A stretch of DNA of 64,000 nucleotides from Candidatus Dechloromonas phosphorivorans (lineage in GTDB: Bacteria; Pseudomonadota; Gammaproteobacteria; Burkholderiales; Rhodocyclaceae): assembly GCA_016709495.1 (NCBI GenBank), contig JADJMS010000047.1, forward strand, positions 310,001-374,000, written 5' to 3'. This document shows, one piece after another, positions 45,134 to 54,083 of this stretch (position 1 is the stretch's first letter; every line of letters starts with the position of its first letter). A program made the position numbers and the translations under genes. Under the pieces are notes generated by a model. The model saw nothing but the letters and a program-made list of their open reading frames with translations. It was not told the origin of the DNA and made no database searches.

Positions 45134-46291
45134 TTATTTCGCCGGTTGCAGCGCAGCCACGCCACGCGTCATGGCGTCGAGGAAGCGGTCGAACAGGTAG
45201 GCCACGTCATGCGGACCGGGACTGGCTTCTGGATGACCCTGGAAGGAAAAGGCCGGCACATCAGTGCGCGCAATCCCTTGCAGCGATCCATCAAACAGCG
45301 AGACATGCGTAGCACGCAGATTTTTCGGCAAAGAATCGCCGTCGACCGCAAAACCATGATTCTGGCTCGTAATCAGCACCTGTCCGGTATCCATATCTTT
45401 GACCGGGTGATTGGCGCCATGGTGGCCAAACTTCATTTTCAGCGTCTTGGCACCGGAAGCCAGGGCCAGCAACTGGTGGCCAAGGCAGATGCCAAAAGTC
45501 GGGATGCCGCGATCAAGGAATTCTCGAATGGCAGCAATTGCGTAATCGCATGGCTCCGGATCACCAGGACCATTGGACAGGAAAACACCATCCGGATTCA
45601 TTGCCAGCACATCGGCAGCCAGCGTCTGCGCCGGCACGACCGTCAACTTGACACCACGCTGAGCCAACATACGCAGGATGTTGCGTTTGACGCCAAAATC
45701 ATAGGCAACAACATGAAAGCGATGCGCCGGACCCTGCTCGTAGCCATCCAGCGTCCATTCAGCTTCAGTCCACGCATAGCCTTCCTTGGCCGAAACCACC
45801 TTGGCCAGATCCATGCCGGCCAAACCAGGGAACTCCCGGGCCATTGTGACAGCCTTCAGTTCATCAACCTCGCCGGCCATAATGCAACCAGCCTGCGCAC
45901 CTTTTTCTCGAAGAATTCGGGTCAGTTTTCGGGTATCAATACCAGCGATAGCTACAATTCCGTGCTTTTTCAAGTAAGAGGATAAATCACCCTGCGAGCG
46001 CCAATTCGAGGCAACCAAAGGCAGATCACGAATCACCAGACCGGCAGCATAGTTGGCTTCAGACTCAAAGTCTTCTGCATTGCAACCGGTATTGCCAATG
46101 TGCGGATAGGTTAGCGTAACAATCTGGCGACAATAGGAGGGATCGGTGAGGATTTCCTGATAACCGGACATGGCGGTATTGAAAACCACCTCGGCACTGG
46201 TAACGCCATCAGCGCCGATGGATTGGCCCTTGAAAACCGTTCCGTCAGCAAGGGCGAGAATGGCGGGAGTAAATGAGGGCAGCAACGACAC
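45134..46291 (-). CDS. carA: Carbamoyl-phosphate synthase small chain (glutaminase)
   Basis: Splits glutamine and channels ammonia to CarB. 385 residues; class I amidotransferase domain with nucleophile in FGICLGHQLLALASG and the His-Glu pair in FQGHPEASPGP, and the N-terminal CPSase_sm domain with FNTAMSGYQEILTDPSY. The GTG at 46291 has AGGAGA about 7 bases upstream. Only 12 bases separate it from carB. Confidence 0.97.
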   Translation of the reverse strand: MSLLPSFTPAILALADGTVFKGQSIGADGVTSAEVVFNTAMSGYQEILTDPSYCRQIVTLTYPHIGNTGCNAEDFESEANYAAGLVIRDLPLVASNWRSQGDLSSYLKKHGIVAIAGIDTRKLTRILREKGAQAGCIMAGEVDELKAVTMAREFPGLAGMDLAKVVSAKEGYAWTEAEWTLDGYEQGPAHRFHVVAYDFGVKRNILRMLAQRGVKLTVVPAQTLAADVLAMNPDGVFLSNGPGDPEPCDYAIAAIREFLDRGIPTFGICLGHQLLALASGAKTLKMKFGHHGANHPVKDMDTGQVLITSQNHGFAVDGDSLPKNLRATHVSLFDGSLQGIARTDVPAFSFQGHPEASPGPHDVAYLFDRFLDAMTRGVAALQPAK

Positions 46292-46328
46292 GACCGGCTC
46301 TCCTAGAATTTCTAATTATTGATGTGCC

Positions 46329-46356
46329 AAGCGGGAAGGCTTGCGCCCTCCCGCTT
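46329..46356. terminator. Hairpin between the hybrid kinase and carA
   Basis: A 12-base stem with one mismatch (AAGCGGGAAGGC / GCCCTCCCGCTT) and a TTGC loop. The T-run (TGCTTTTT) lies on its plus-strand side, so it is a poor terminator for the minus-strand kinase transcript; it may instead be part of the carA leader. Confidence 0.45.
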
Positions 46357-46406
46357 GTGCTTTTTAACCTTGCTATTCTAGCCGAAAATAGGCTGATCAG
46401 GCAAAT

Positions 46407-48470
46407 TCAGAGGACAACCCCAGAACTGACAAAACGCTCCAACTCTGGATGAATAGCCTCCATTTGCGCTTCGAGATGACCCAAATACTGACGACAACGC
46501 ACCCAGTCGACATTTTCCAGCGAGATTGCTGCATTTTCCAATTCCATCGCATAACGCCGGGCAGTATCAGCATGAAACATGGCCAGCAAGCTTTTCAAAG
46601 TATGAGCATGCATGCGCAAATCATGTATATCAGCAGACTCGACAGCACGCCTGACCCGCTCAAGATGGTCGTCCCATTCCGCCAAAAACATGGCTGCCAT
46701 TTTCGAGAAAAGCTGAGTATCGCCAATTTCTTTTAACGCCAACTGCAAATCAAGCGGCTTACTTTCCGCCGACAGAAACCCTTCCGCACTTTCAGGCACA
46801 GAATCTGATTTTTCGGCAGTTGCTCTCGCCAAGGCTGCATAAAGCGCGTCAGGACGTAGCGGTTTGGAAACGTAATCATTCATTCCCGCCTCCAGGCAGC
46901 GATCACGATCACTGCTCATCACGTTGGCGGTCATTGCAATGATATAAACCGGCTTGAATGCATCGGAAACCACCCAGCTACGACGCATCTCCCTGGCACG
47001 GATTGTTTCCGTCGCTTCAATGCCACCCAAAACTGGCATTTGCATATCCATTAGAATGACGTCGAAGCGCTTGTTCTCGAATTGCTCTACGCCCTCCGCA
47101 CCATCGTTAGCCACCACCACCCGATGTGAATGCTTCTCCAACAAGCGCAAAGCTAGCTCCTGATTGACAGGATTATCTTCAACGAGCAAAACATCGAGCG
47201 TATTGGCGGCAGGCAACACTTTCGAATCAAGCAGGAATGAATCGAGTTCAAAATCAAACACACCCTCAGCCTTGCGCGGCGCCTCAGCCAGCGCCAAGGC
47301 ATCACTCATGTCGCCCGGCCCGACCGGCTTGACCAAGTGCGCCGACACTTCAAGCTGCCGCAGGTGCGCCAAATCCTGGCGTTGATTTTCAGTAGTCAGC
47401 AACATCAGGAGTTTTTCACGCTTCCCATTTGCCTTCCAATTTTCGGCCAAAGCAAAACCAACCGGTTCCCCCATATTCGCGTCGGCAAAAATATAGTCAT
47501 ACGGAAAATCGACGGAACGAGTTCGCTCGACAGCAGCCAACGCAGCCTGACCTTCGGCAACCAGTGATGCCTGAATTCCTTGGCGTTCCAGCAAACGCAC
47601 AAAATGCTGACCCGCCAGCAAATTATCCTCAATCACCAGCGCCCTGCGCCCGGCAAAAGGCAATAGAACCGACTCGGACTGAGCGTCCACTTCGCCACCC
47701 AACCGGGCCGTAAAATAAAACACCGAGCCTTTTCCCTCGGTGCTTTCCAACCAGATACGGCCATCCATCAACTGCACCAGGCGGGCACAAATTGCCAAAC
47801 CCAGTCCAGTACCACCAAATCGCCGCGTTGTGGAAACATCAGCCTGCGAGAAGGCTTCAAAAACGGCTTGTTGCTTTTCAAGAGGAATGCCCATACCGGT
47901 ATCGCGCACAGCAAACTTGATGAAAAACGAGCCACTCGCGGCCTTGTCGACGGTTGCCTCAAGCACCACCCCGCCCTGCTCGGTAAATTTGATCGCATTG
48001 CCGACCAGATTCATTACTACCTGACGCAAGCGAGTCGGGTCACCAATCACTCGCTGCGGCACATCCGGGCGAACATCGACCACTAATTCCAGGCCTTTTT
48101 TATGCGCGCCAACCGCCAGCACACGCGCCGCTTCAAGCACTGTATCAAGCAAAGAAAAGGAGACGGACTCAAACTGCATCTTGCCGGCTTCGATTTTTGA
48201 GAAATCGAGGATGTCATTAACAATGGTCAGTAGCGACTCCGCCGATGACTTGACGGTCCGCAAGTAGTGGCGCTGCTCGGCATCCAGATTAGTATCGAGG
48301 GCCAACTCAGTCATGCCGATAATGCCATTCATCGGCGTCCGAATTTCATGGCTCATATTAGCCAAGAAAGCACCGCGCGCACGATTGGCGGACTCCGCAG
48401 CCTCTTTGGCTTCGATCAACGCCCCTTCGTCTACTTTCACATCACTGATATCGCGATGCAACACCAGCAT
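46407..48470 (-). CDS. Hybrid sensor histidine kinase, main part (HisKA-HATPase-REC-REC-Hpt)
   Basis: 687 residues. In order: the tail of a PAS domain (LVLHRDISDVK), a coiled linker, HisKA with the phospho-accepting His in FLANMSHEIRTPMNGIIG, HATPase_c with N box NLVGNAIKFTEQGG, G1 VRDTGMGIP and G2 GGTGLGLAI, a divergent first receiver (RRALVIEDNLLAG, DYIFADANMGE), a canonical second receiver (VLLVEDNPVNQE, VILMDMQMPVLGG), and an Hpt domain with its His in LRMHAHTLKSLL. This is a BarA-like phosphorelay kinase with no membrane segment seen. No response regulator gene adjoins it. The N-terminal part is on the next entry, joined by a one-base frame change near 48493; together about 850 residues. 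Confidence 0.9.
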   Translation of the reverse strand: MLVLHRDISDVKVDEGALIEAKEAAESANRARGAFLANMSHEIRTPMNGIIGMTELALDTNLDAEQRHYLRTVKSSAESLLTIVNDILDFSKIEAGKMQFESVSFSLLDTVLEAARVLAVGAHKKGLELVVDVRPDVPQRVIGDPTRLRQVVMNLVGNAIKFTEQGGVVLEATVDKAASGSFFIKFAVRDTGMGIPLEKQQAVFEAFSQADVSTTRRFGGTGLGLAICARLVQLMDGRIWLESTEGKGSVFYFTARLGGEVDAQSESVLLPFAGRRALVIEDNLLAGQHFVRLLERQGIQASLVAEGQAALAAVERTRSVDFPYDYIFADANMGEPVGFALAENWKANGKREKLLMLLTTENQRQDLAHLRQLEVSAHLVKPVGPGDMSDALALAEAPRKAEGVFDFELDSFLLDSKVLPAANTLDVLLVEDNPVNQELALRLLEKHSHRVVVANDGAEGVEQFENKRFDVILMDMQMPVLGGIEATETIRAREMRRSWVVSDAFKPVYIIAMTANVMSSDRDRCLEAGMNDYVSKPLRPDALYAALARATAEKSDSVPESAEGFLSAESKPLDLQLALKEIGDTQLFSKMAAMFLAEWDDHLERVRRAVESADIHDLRMHAHTLKSLLAMFHADTARRYAMELENAAISLENVDWVRCRQYLGHLEAQMEAIHPELERFVSSGVVL

Positions 48471-48958
48471 GCGAGTGACTTCACCATCGTCTTACGCCCC
48501 GTCACCACGCCACGGATCATCAACCAGCGCCATTGACTATCACGTGCCTTAAGACGGCACTCTGCCTGAAAAAACTGCTCCTTGCTTTGTGCATGGGCAG
48601 CGATGCGTGACTGAAGCTCGCGCAGATCATCTGGATGAACCAGTTTTTGCCACTGGGAAATGCTATTGTCAAAATCAGTGGGCTCGTAGCCGAGCAGCCT
48701 TTTCCACTGGCGTCCGGATTCGATTTGTCCGCGACTCAAATTCCAGTCGGAAAAAGCATCACCGGACAAAACGCCCTGCCAGTGCAGCATACCGGCATAT
48801 GAACCGTAAGCAGCATCAATTTTATCCAGCAGTCGTTCAACGCCTGAGACCAATGCTGGTGATCCACCTTGAGCGGAATTAAGCAAAGCTCTGAGCGGCA
48901 ACTCACCTTCGCCGGCGAAGATTTCCTTGAGCTGCCTGATCAGGAGCTGTGATTTCAT
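48437..48958 (-). CDS. N-terminal PAS part of the hybrid histidine kinase, split by a frameshift
   Basis: A 173-residue frame whose first 155 or so residues belong to the kinase downstream: an N-terminal helical region (RQLKEIFAGEGELPLRALLN) and a PAS_3-type domain (GRQWKRLLGYEPTDFDNS, LVHPDDLRELQSRI, CRLKARDSQWRWLMIRG). After VVTGRKT the frame runs into nonsense, while the neighbouring frame continues DGEVTRMLVLHRDIS, the expected end of the PAS domain. The total span 46407-48958 is one base short of a multiple of three. Confidence 0.8.
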   Translation of the reverse strand: MKSQLLIRQLKEIFAGEGELPLRALLNSAQGGSPALVSGVERLLDKIDAAYGSYAGMLHWQGVLSGDAFSDWNLSRGQIESGRQWKRLLGYEPTDFDNSISQWQKLVHPDDLRELQSRIAAHAQSKEQFFQAECRLKARDSQWRWLMIRGVVTGRKTMVKSLACWCCIAISVM

Positions 48959-48964
48959 TTGGCG

Positions 48965-49396
48965 TTAGCGCAAACCCAAAACGTCCTGCATATCAAACAG
49001 GCCATTCTTGCGCCCGGCCAAAAACCGTGCGGCGCGCATGCTGCCCAGCGCATAAGGCATGCGGCTACTGGCTTTGTGCGTCACTTCAACGCGCTCGCCC
49101 AGGCCACAGAACATGACCGTGTGGTCACCAACAATATCGCCACCACGGACCGTGGCAAAACCAATCGTTGATGGATCACGTTCGCCAGTCACTCCTTCGC
49201 GACCATAGACTGCACACTCGGCCAGATCGCGCTCAAGCGCATTGGCAACCACTTCTCCCATGCGCAAGGCAGTACCGGAGGGTGCATCAATTTTCAGACG
49301 ATGGTGCGCCTCAACAATTTCAATGTCGTAGCCCTGATTAAGAATTCGCGCTGCCGTATCGAGCAACTTGAAAACCAGATTGACGCCGACCGCCAT
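48965..49396 (-). pseudogene. dapB: dapB C-terminal part, after the frameshift
   Basis: The second half of dihydrodipicolinate reductase: it opens MAVGVNLVFKLLDTAARIL, carries the catalytic region VEAHHRLKIDAPSGTALRMG with His-His and Lys, and ends with the FCGLGERVEVTHKASSR region. It has no start of its own; the ATG at 49396 is an internal methionine (PNMAVGVN). Together with the part upstream and one added base it gives 268 residues, the family length. Confidence 0.88.
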
Positions 49397-49770
49397 ATTC
49401 GGTGCAAAACCACCGGAATATCGAGTGCGGCAGCGGCAATTTTGGCTTTTCCTTCGGCATCAAAACCGGTCGTTCCTATAGCCATCGCTACGCCAGCCTG
49501 ACGACAAAATTCCAGATGCTTCAACGTGCCTTCCGGACGCGTGAAATCAATCAGGCAATCGATATTTTTCAGGCCGTTAACAAGATCAGCCGTAACCACG
49601 ACATCGCTGGCCATGCCAACCAGTTCGCCTGCCGTTTTACCAATCGATGAACTGCCGGCTTGGTCAAAAACCGCGCCTAAAGTGACAGCAGCGTCCTTGA
49701 GTGCCGCTTCAATTAGCATACGCCCCATCCGACCACCAGCACCGACAATACCTACACGTGTTCCAGCCAT
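49294..49770 (-). pseudogene. dapB: dapB N-terminal part, before the frameshift
   Basis: Dihydrodipicolinate reductase, the second committed step of lysine and meso-diaminopimelate synthesis. Starts at ATG 49770 (MAGTRVGIVGAGGRMGR, the Rossmann NAD(P)H site); also visible are DCLIDFTRPEGTLKHLE and AIGTTGFDAEGKAKI. After DIPVV the frame fails, reading LHRIWRS instead of the expected FAPNMAVG. The break lies in a T4 run (49406-49409 on the plus strand as A4) where five would restore the frame. The gene is essential for cell-wall DAP in most Gram-negatives, so an error is likelier than loss. Confidence 0.9.
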
Positions 49771-49772
49771 AC

Positions 49773-50255
49773 TCAAAACCCTACCCAATCAAAGAAACGA
49801 CGGAAATAACCAGGCTCCTCTGGCGGCGGCATTTGTGTGGTCACGCCAGCGTCACCCAGAGAACCCAGATCAACCAAGCGCGTGCGGGAGGCTGGCACAG
49901 TCAAATCGGCCACCGTTGCAACATCGACATCACCACTTGCGCGTTCAAGCAGATCATCCTTGTCGAAAAACAAGGAAAACTTGCGCTGCTCAACAGTACC
50001 GGTTTGACCGTTATGATAGCGATAGACGTAATCCCAGCGCTGCTGATGAAATATATCGGTTATGAGAGGCGTGCCGAGGATAAAGCGAACCTGATCGCGG
50101 GTCTGCCCGGGTTTCAATTGCGCAACCATTTCCTGAGTCAGCACATTGCCTTGCTGAACATCAATCTTGTAGGCGTTGAAATGGTTAGGCAACGAAGTGC
50201 AGCCAGCCACGCTGACGCAAAAAAGGCAAAAAAGTAATGTGCGTGAACAGAACAT
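49773..50255 (-). CDS. bamE: Outer membrane assembly lipoprotein BamE
   Basis: Small lipoprotein of the BAM complex (SmpA/OmlA) that assists outer-membrane protein insertion. 160 residues with a lipoprotein signal peptide (LLFCLFCVSVAGCTS; lipobox VAGC with lipidated Cys at 19), then the SmpA_OmlA domain (IDVQQGNVLTQEMVAQLKPG, QVRFILGTPLITDIFHQQRW). A C-terminal Pro-rich extension follows. It is divergent from fur and three bases upstream of dapB; the bamE-dapB order is common in betaproteobacteria. Confidence 0.96.
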   Translation of the reverse strand: MFCSRTLLFCLFCVSVAGCTSLPNHFNAYKIDVQQGNVLTQEMVAQLKPGQTRDQVRFILGTPLITDIFHQQRWDYVYRYHNGQTGTVEQRKFSLFFDKDDLLERASGDVDVATVADLTVPASRTRLVDLGSLGDAGVTTQMPPPEEPGYFRRFFDWVGF

Positions 50256-50350
50256 GCGGTATTCCGAAGTTTCTCAAACATCTTTGAAGCGGTATATCAT
50301 ACCCGAAATCGCCATCCGGCCCGCCCCTGACAACTACTGGAAATTAAACA

Positions 50351-50791
50351 ATGAGCGACCCCCAAAGCCTTAAAAACATGGGGCTCAAGGCCACCGTACC
50401 GCGCCTTAAAATTCTCGAATTATTCGAGAAAAGCACGCAGCGCCACATGACTGCAGAAGACGTCTACCGCATGCTGATTTCTGAAAATATGGATATTGGC
50501 TTGGCCACCGTTTATCGCGTTCTCACCCAGTTCGAACAGGCCGGCCTGCTGGAGCGCCACTTTTTCGAGTCTGGCAAGGCGGTATTCGAGATCAATCGCG
50601 GCAGCCATCATGACCATCTGGTATGTATCGATTGCGGCCGCGTTGAAGAGTTTTACGACGCAGAAATCGAGCGCTTGCAGAACAAAATTGCCAAGGACCG
50701 GGGCTTCGCCATCGAAGAGCACGCCTTGTATCTCTATGCCAAGTGCACCAAAACCGGCTGCCCAAACCGAAACGACAAGAACAATAAGTAG
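50351..50791 (+). CDS. fur: Ferric uptake regulator
   Basis: Iron-responsive repressor. 146 residues: an N-terminal winged helix (LKATVPRLKILELFE, MDIGLATVYRVLTQFEQAGLL), the metal site SHHDHLVCIDCGRVEEFYD, and the second cysteine pair CTKTGC. No perfect Fur box is obvious in the 95-base divergent gap with bamE. A weak promoter-like TATCAT lies at 50295-50300. Confidence 0.97.
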   Translation: MSDPQSLKNMGLKATVPRLKILELFEKSTQRHMTAEDVYRMLISENMDIGLATVYRVLTQFEQAGLLERHFFESGKAVFEINRGSHHDHLVCIDCGRVEEFYDAEIERLQNKIAKDRGFAIEEHALYLYAKCTKTGCPNRNDKNNK

Positions 50792-50802
50792 CAGGCAATT
50801 AC

Positions 50803-51408
50803 TTGAATGATTTATTCGCGGCCCAACTCGGGCCATGGCTATCTTCGGCCGGCGCCACATTTTTGCTTATCGCGCTGGCAGAGATCGGCGACAAAAGCCA
50901 GTTGGTCTGCATGACTCTGGCCGCCCGCCACCGCCCAGCACCTGTCATCATCGGCGCCATTTCAGCTTTTGCCATTCTCAATATGCTGGCCGTGCTCTTC
51001 GGTGCCGCCGTTGCCGCCTGGCTACCGGAATGGCTGGTCATTCTCGCTGTTGCCATCCTGTTTGCCATATTCGGGATCAGTAGCCTGCGTTACCGCGAAG
51101 AAGAGGCTGACGAGGCGATAGAAGAGAAGCCAGGGCATAACGTATTTGTCACGACATTCCTGCTTATTTTTCTTGCTGAATTTGGTGACAAAACACAGAT
51201 CGCCGTCGCCGGCATGAGCAGTACGGTTACGGCATCAGCAGTATGGTCAGGCGCAACGCTGGCGCTGGCTGGCACTTCGCTACTGGGTGTACTCGCCGGC
51301 CGTAAGCTGATGCAGAAACTACCGCTACTCTGGATTCACCGGATTAGTGGTGGATTTTTTCTGCTGCTTGCTGTACTGGCAATTATTCGGCTGATTCGGA
51401 CGCTGTAA
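50803..51408 (+). CDS. GDT1/TMEM165 (UPF0016) family cation transporter
   Basis: A 201-residue membrane protein with six helices in two repeats, each carrying the family motif E-x-G-D-K-[ST]: LAEIGDKSQLVCM and LAEFGDKTQIAVAG. Bacterial members export Mn2+ (for example MneA of Vibrio), so Mn efflux is the best guess. It starts at a TTG, 11 bases after fur; the association with fur suggests metal homeostasis. It overlaps the end of the convergent recN by 26 bases. Confidence 0.88.
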   Translation: MNDLFAAQLGPWLSSAGATFLLIALAEIGDKSQLVCMTLAARHRPAPVIIGAISAFAILNMLAVLFGAAVAAWLPEWLVILAVAILFAIFGISSLRYREEEADEAIEEKPGHNVFVTTFLLIFLAEFGDKTQIAVAGMSSTVTASAVWSGATLALAGTSLLGVLAGRKLMQKLPLLWIHRISGGFFLLLAVLAIIRLIRTL

Positions 51409-53107
51409 TTTTTTTGCCGTTTTTGGCCGTTGACCGCGCCCCGTACGAAGCACTCTTGAGGTGTAACAGTTCACCGGCGTGTTGCAAGGTGATGTCCGTA
51501 ATCTCAACACCACCCAACATTCGGGCAATCTCCTGCACACGACCTTCATCACCCAACGGCTGAATGGCGCTGAGCGTCACTCCATCACGTGTTGTCTTGC
51601 TGACTTGCCACTGCCAGTTAGCCTGCGCCGCAACCTGTGGCAAATGGGTAACGCATAAGACCTGACGCTCGCCCCCTAATTCATTGAGCAGACGGCCAAC
51701 GATTTCGGCCACGCCACCACCGATACCGACATCCACCTCGTCGAAAATGAGCGTTGGTACGCTGGCCGAGCGCGATGTGAGTACTTGTATCGCCAAACTG
51801 ATACGCGAAAGCTCGCCGCCTGAAGCGACCTTGGCCAGTGGCTTTGCCTCGTTGCCAGCCAAACCTCCGATCCTGAATTCAACCTGCTCTAAACCGTAGA
51901 CCGAACCATTTTCAACCGGCAACAAGGCTAACTCAAAACGGCCGGAGGAAAGCGCCAACTGACGCATGATTTTACTCACTGCCAAGCCCATTTCAGTTGC
52001 CGCTTTTTGACGACCCTTCGATAATTCAGCAGCCTTTAGCAAATAGTCCTTACTTGCAACGGCAACACGCGCTTCCAGCGCTGCCAGATCGGCTGCTTCT
52101 TCAAGGACGGCGAGACGTTGCTGCCAGCTAGAGAGCAGCGTAGGCAACTCCTGCGGCTGAACACGGTATTTGCGGGCATTGTTCATGACCGCATCCATCC
52201 GGCGTTCCACTTCGGCCAGACGGGAAGGATCAAGGTCCACACGATCAGCGTAACGCCGCAAGGTCGAAACAGCCTCCGACAATTCAGCCTGCACCGAACC
52301 GACCAACTCGGCAACCTCTGCGAGCGCCGGATCGTATTCAGCCAGATTGGACAAACGTGTTGCGACACTGTCAATCTGCCGTTCGCAGGCCGCATCGTTG
52401 TCGGCCAGCACTGCAATAGAGAATTGAGCACCTTCGATCAGGCTGGCTGCATGACCAAGACGACGGTGTTCAACATCCAATGCCCCCCATTCGTCCTCGG
52501 CAAAGGCCAGCGCATCAAGTTCGCGAACCTGCCATTCAAGTTGTTCACGTTCACGTAGCAACGCATCAGCACCTTCACTAGCGGCGCGCAAGGTTTGCTC
52601 AGCTTCACGCCAGAGGCGAAACGCAACGCCGACGTCGCGAGTTAATCCACTCAATCCGGCATGGGTATCGAGCAGCGTACGCTGTGCGTCAGCTCGCAAT
52701 AGCGATTGATGAGCATGCTGGCCGTGAATATCGACCAGCCATTCGCCAACTTCGCGCAATTGCTGAGCTGTCGCCGGTGAACCATTGATATAGGCACGCG
52801 AACGTCCGCCGGCATCAACGACACGGCGCAATAACAATTCGTCGTCACCTTCAAGATCGTTGGCCACAAGCCATTCACGCACCGCCGGCAAACCACCAAC
52901 ATCGAAAGTGGCAGCAACTTCGGCCTTGTCGCAACCTGAACGAACGACACCGGCATCAGCGCGCTCGCCCAGCGCCAAGGCCAGGGCATCGATCAAAATG
53001 GATTTACCGGCACCGGTTTCTCCGGTCAACGCGCCAAAACCGGCCAAAAACTCCAGTTCGAGCCGATCAACAATAACGAAATCACGAATAGTCAGGTGAC
53101 GCAGCAT
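51383..53107 (-). CDS. recN: DNA repair protein RecN
   Basis: SMC-like ATPase for double-strand break repair. 574 residues from ATG 53107 (MLRHLTIRDFVIVDRL). Walker A is GETGAGKSILIDALAL, a long coiled-coil middle follows, then the ABC signature ASGGELSRISLAIQ and Walker B TLIFDEVDVGIGGGVA. The ATG overlaps the nadK stop as TGATG. No LexA box could be confirmed because the gene is inside the nadK transcript. Confidence 0.97.
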   Translation of the reverse strand: MLRHLTIRDFVIVDRLELEFLAGFGALTGETGAGKSILIDALALALGERADAGVVRSGCDKAEVAATFDVGGLPAVREWLVANDLEGDDELLLRRVVDAGGRSRAYINGSPATAQQLREVGEWLVDIHGQHAHQSLLRADAQRTLLDTHAGLSGLTRDVGVAFRLWREAEQTLRAASEGADALLREREQLEWQVRELDALAFAEDEWGALDVEHRRLGHAASLIEGAQFSIAVLADNDAACERQIDSVATRLSNLAEYDPALAEVAELVGSVQAELSEAVSTLRRYADRVDLDPSRLAEVERRMDAVMNNARKYRVQPQELPTLLSSWQQRLAVLEEAADLAALEARVAVASKDYLLKAAELSKGRQKAATEMGLAVSKIMRQLALSSGRFELALLPVENGSVYGLEQVEFRIGGLAGNEAKPLAKVASGGELSRISLAIQVLTSRSASVPTLIFDEVDVGIGGGVAEIVGRLLNELGGERQVLCVTHLPQVAAQANWQWQVSKTTRDGVTLSAIQPLGDEGRVQEIARMLGGVEITDITLQHAGELLHLKSASYGARSTAKNGKKITASESAE

Positions 53108-54018
53108 CAGGGACCTTTTGGGCGTTCGCTCCACTGCAACTTCTGGCGCAGCATGGCGAAATAACTATATCCCGGCGGGTGCAGGAAACGGATGGCATAC
53201 TCGGAACGGCGCAGCCGGACACAATCATCTTTTGCCAGATCAAGCGTGACCTGACCATCAAAGTGCACACGCGGGTCGTCAGCCTGCACAACTCGCAATT
53301 CGATTTCGGCACTGTCGTTAACAATGATCGGTCGATTGCTTAAAGCGTGCGGGCACAGCGGTACGAGAGCAATGCCGGTCAAGGTCGGATGCAAAATCGG
53401 ACCGCCTGCCGACATTGAATAGGCGGTTGAGCCAGTTGGCGTAGAGACAATCAACCCATCGGAACGCAGGTTGTAAATAAATTCGCCTTCAATAAACAAC
53501 TCGAATTCGATCATCCGGCCAATCGCACCTTTATCAACCACGACATCGTTGAGCGCCAGATTCGCGGCAACCTCCTTGCCCTCGCGGATCACCTCAGCCG
53601 CCAGCAACATCCGCGTTTCGGGCGTAAAGCGGCCATCGAGCAAATCATCCATACAGGTCAGCATGTCCTGACGGGAAATATCAGTCATGAAACCCAGGCG
53701 CCCTTGATTAACACCAACTAACGGCACGCGATAGCGTGCCAAGCGACGGGCGGCATTGAGCATGGTGCCATCACCACCCAGCACAATCGCCAGATCAGCA
53801 TGTGCGCCAATATCATTGAACCCGCATGTAACCCAGCGCGCCAGATCAACCTGGCGACCAATCTGTTCCGAAGTTTCGCGTTCAATAAATACCGTAATAC
53901 CGCGCTCATGGAGGTATTCCGCCAGACCGCGCAGCGATTCAGCGATCTCCAGACTATGGTATTTGCCGACCAGTGCAATGGTCTTGGGCGAGCGGTAGGA
54001 GCCGAAGCTAGATTTCAT
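53107..54018 (-). CDS. nadK: NAD kinase
   Basis: Phosphorylates NAD to NADP with ATP. 303 residues; the GGDGT motif is VLGGDGTMLNAARRLA, followed by GVNQGRLGFMTDIS and DGLIVSTPTGSTAYSMSAGG. It diverges from hrcA; nadK-recN and hrcA back-to-back is a common arrangement in this group. Confidence 0.97.
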   Translation of the reverse strand: MKSSFGSYRSPKTIALVGKYHSLEIAESLRGLAEYLHERGITVFIERETSEQIGRQVDLARWVTCGFNDIGAHADLAIVLGGDGTMLNAARRLARYRVPLVGVNQGRLGFMTDISRQDMLTCMDDLLDGRFTPETRMLLAAEVIREGKEVAANLALNDVVVDKGAIGRMIEFELFIEGEFIYNLRSDGLIVSTPTGSTAYSMSAGGPILHPTLTGIALVPLCPHALSNRPIIVNDSAEIELRVVQADDPRVHFDGQVTLDLAKDDCVRLRRSEYAIRFLHPPGYSYFAMLRQKLQWSERPKGP

Positions 54019-54083
54019 GGGCTGAATTCTTGCATAAAAATGGCTAGTAGCGCCGCCTCAGGATTTTTGTACAATGCCTTGCC

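Noticed and set aside
44393..45985. A 530-residue open frame on the plus strand
   Set aside because: It lies antisense over the strongly conserved carB and carA genes and has no domain signature; long antisense frames are common opposite such codon usage.
54019..54083. Search for a CIRCE operator upstream of hrcA
   Set aside because: No TTAGCACTC/GAGTGCTAA inverted repeat is present here or before grpE.
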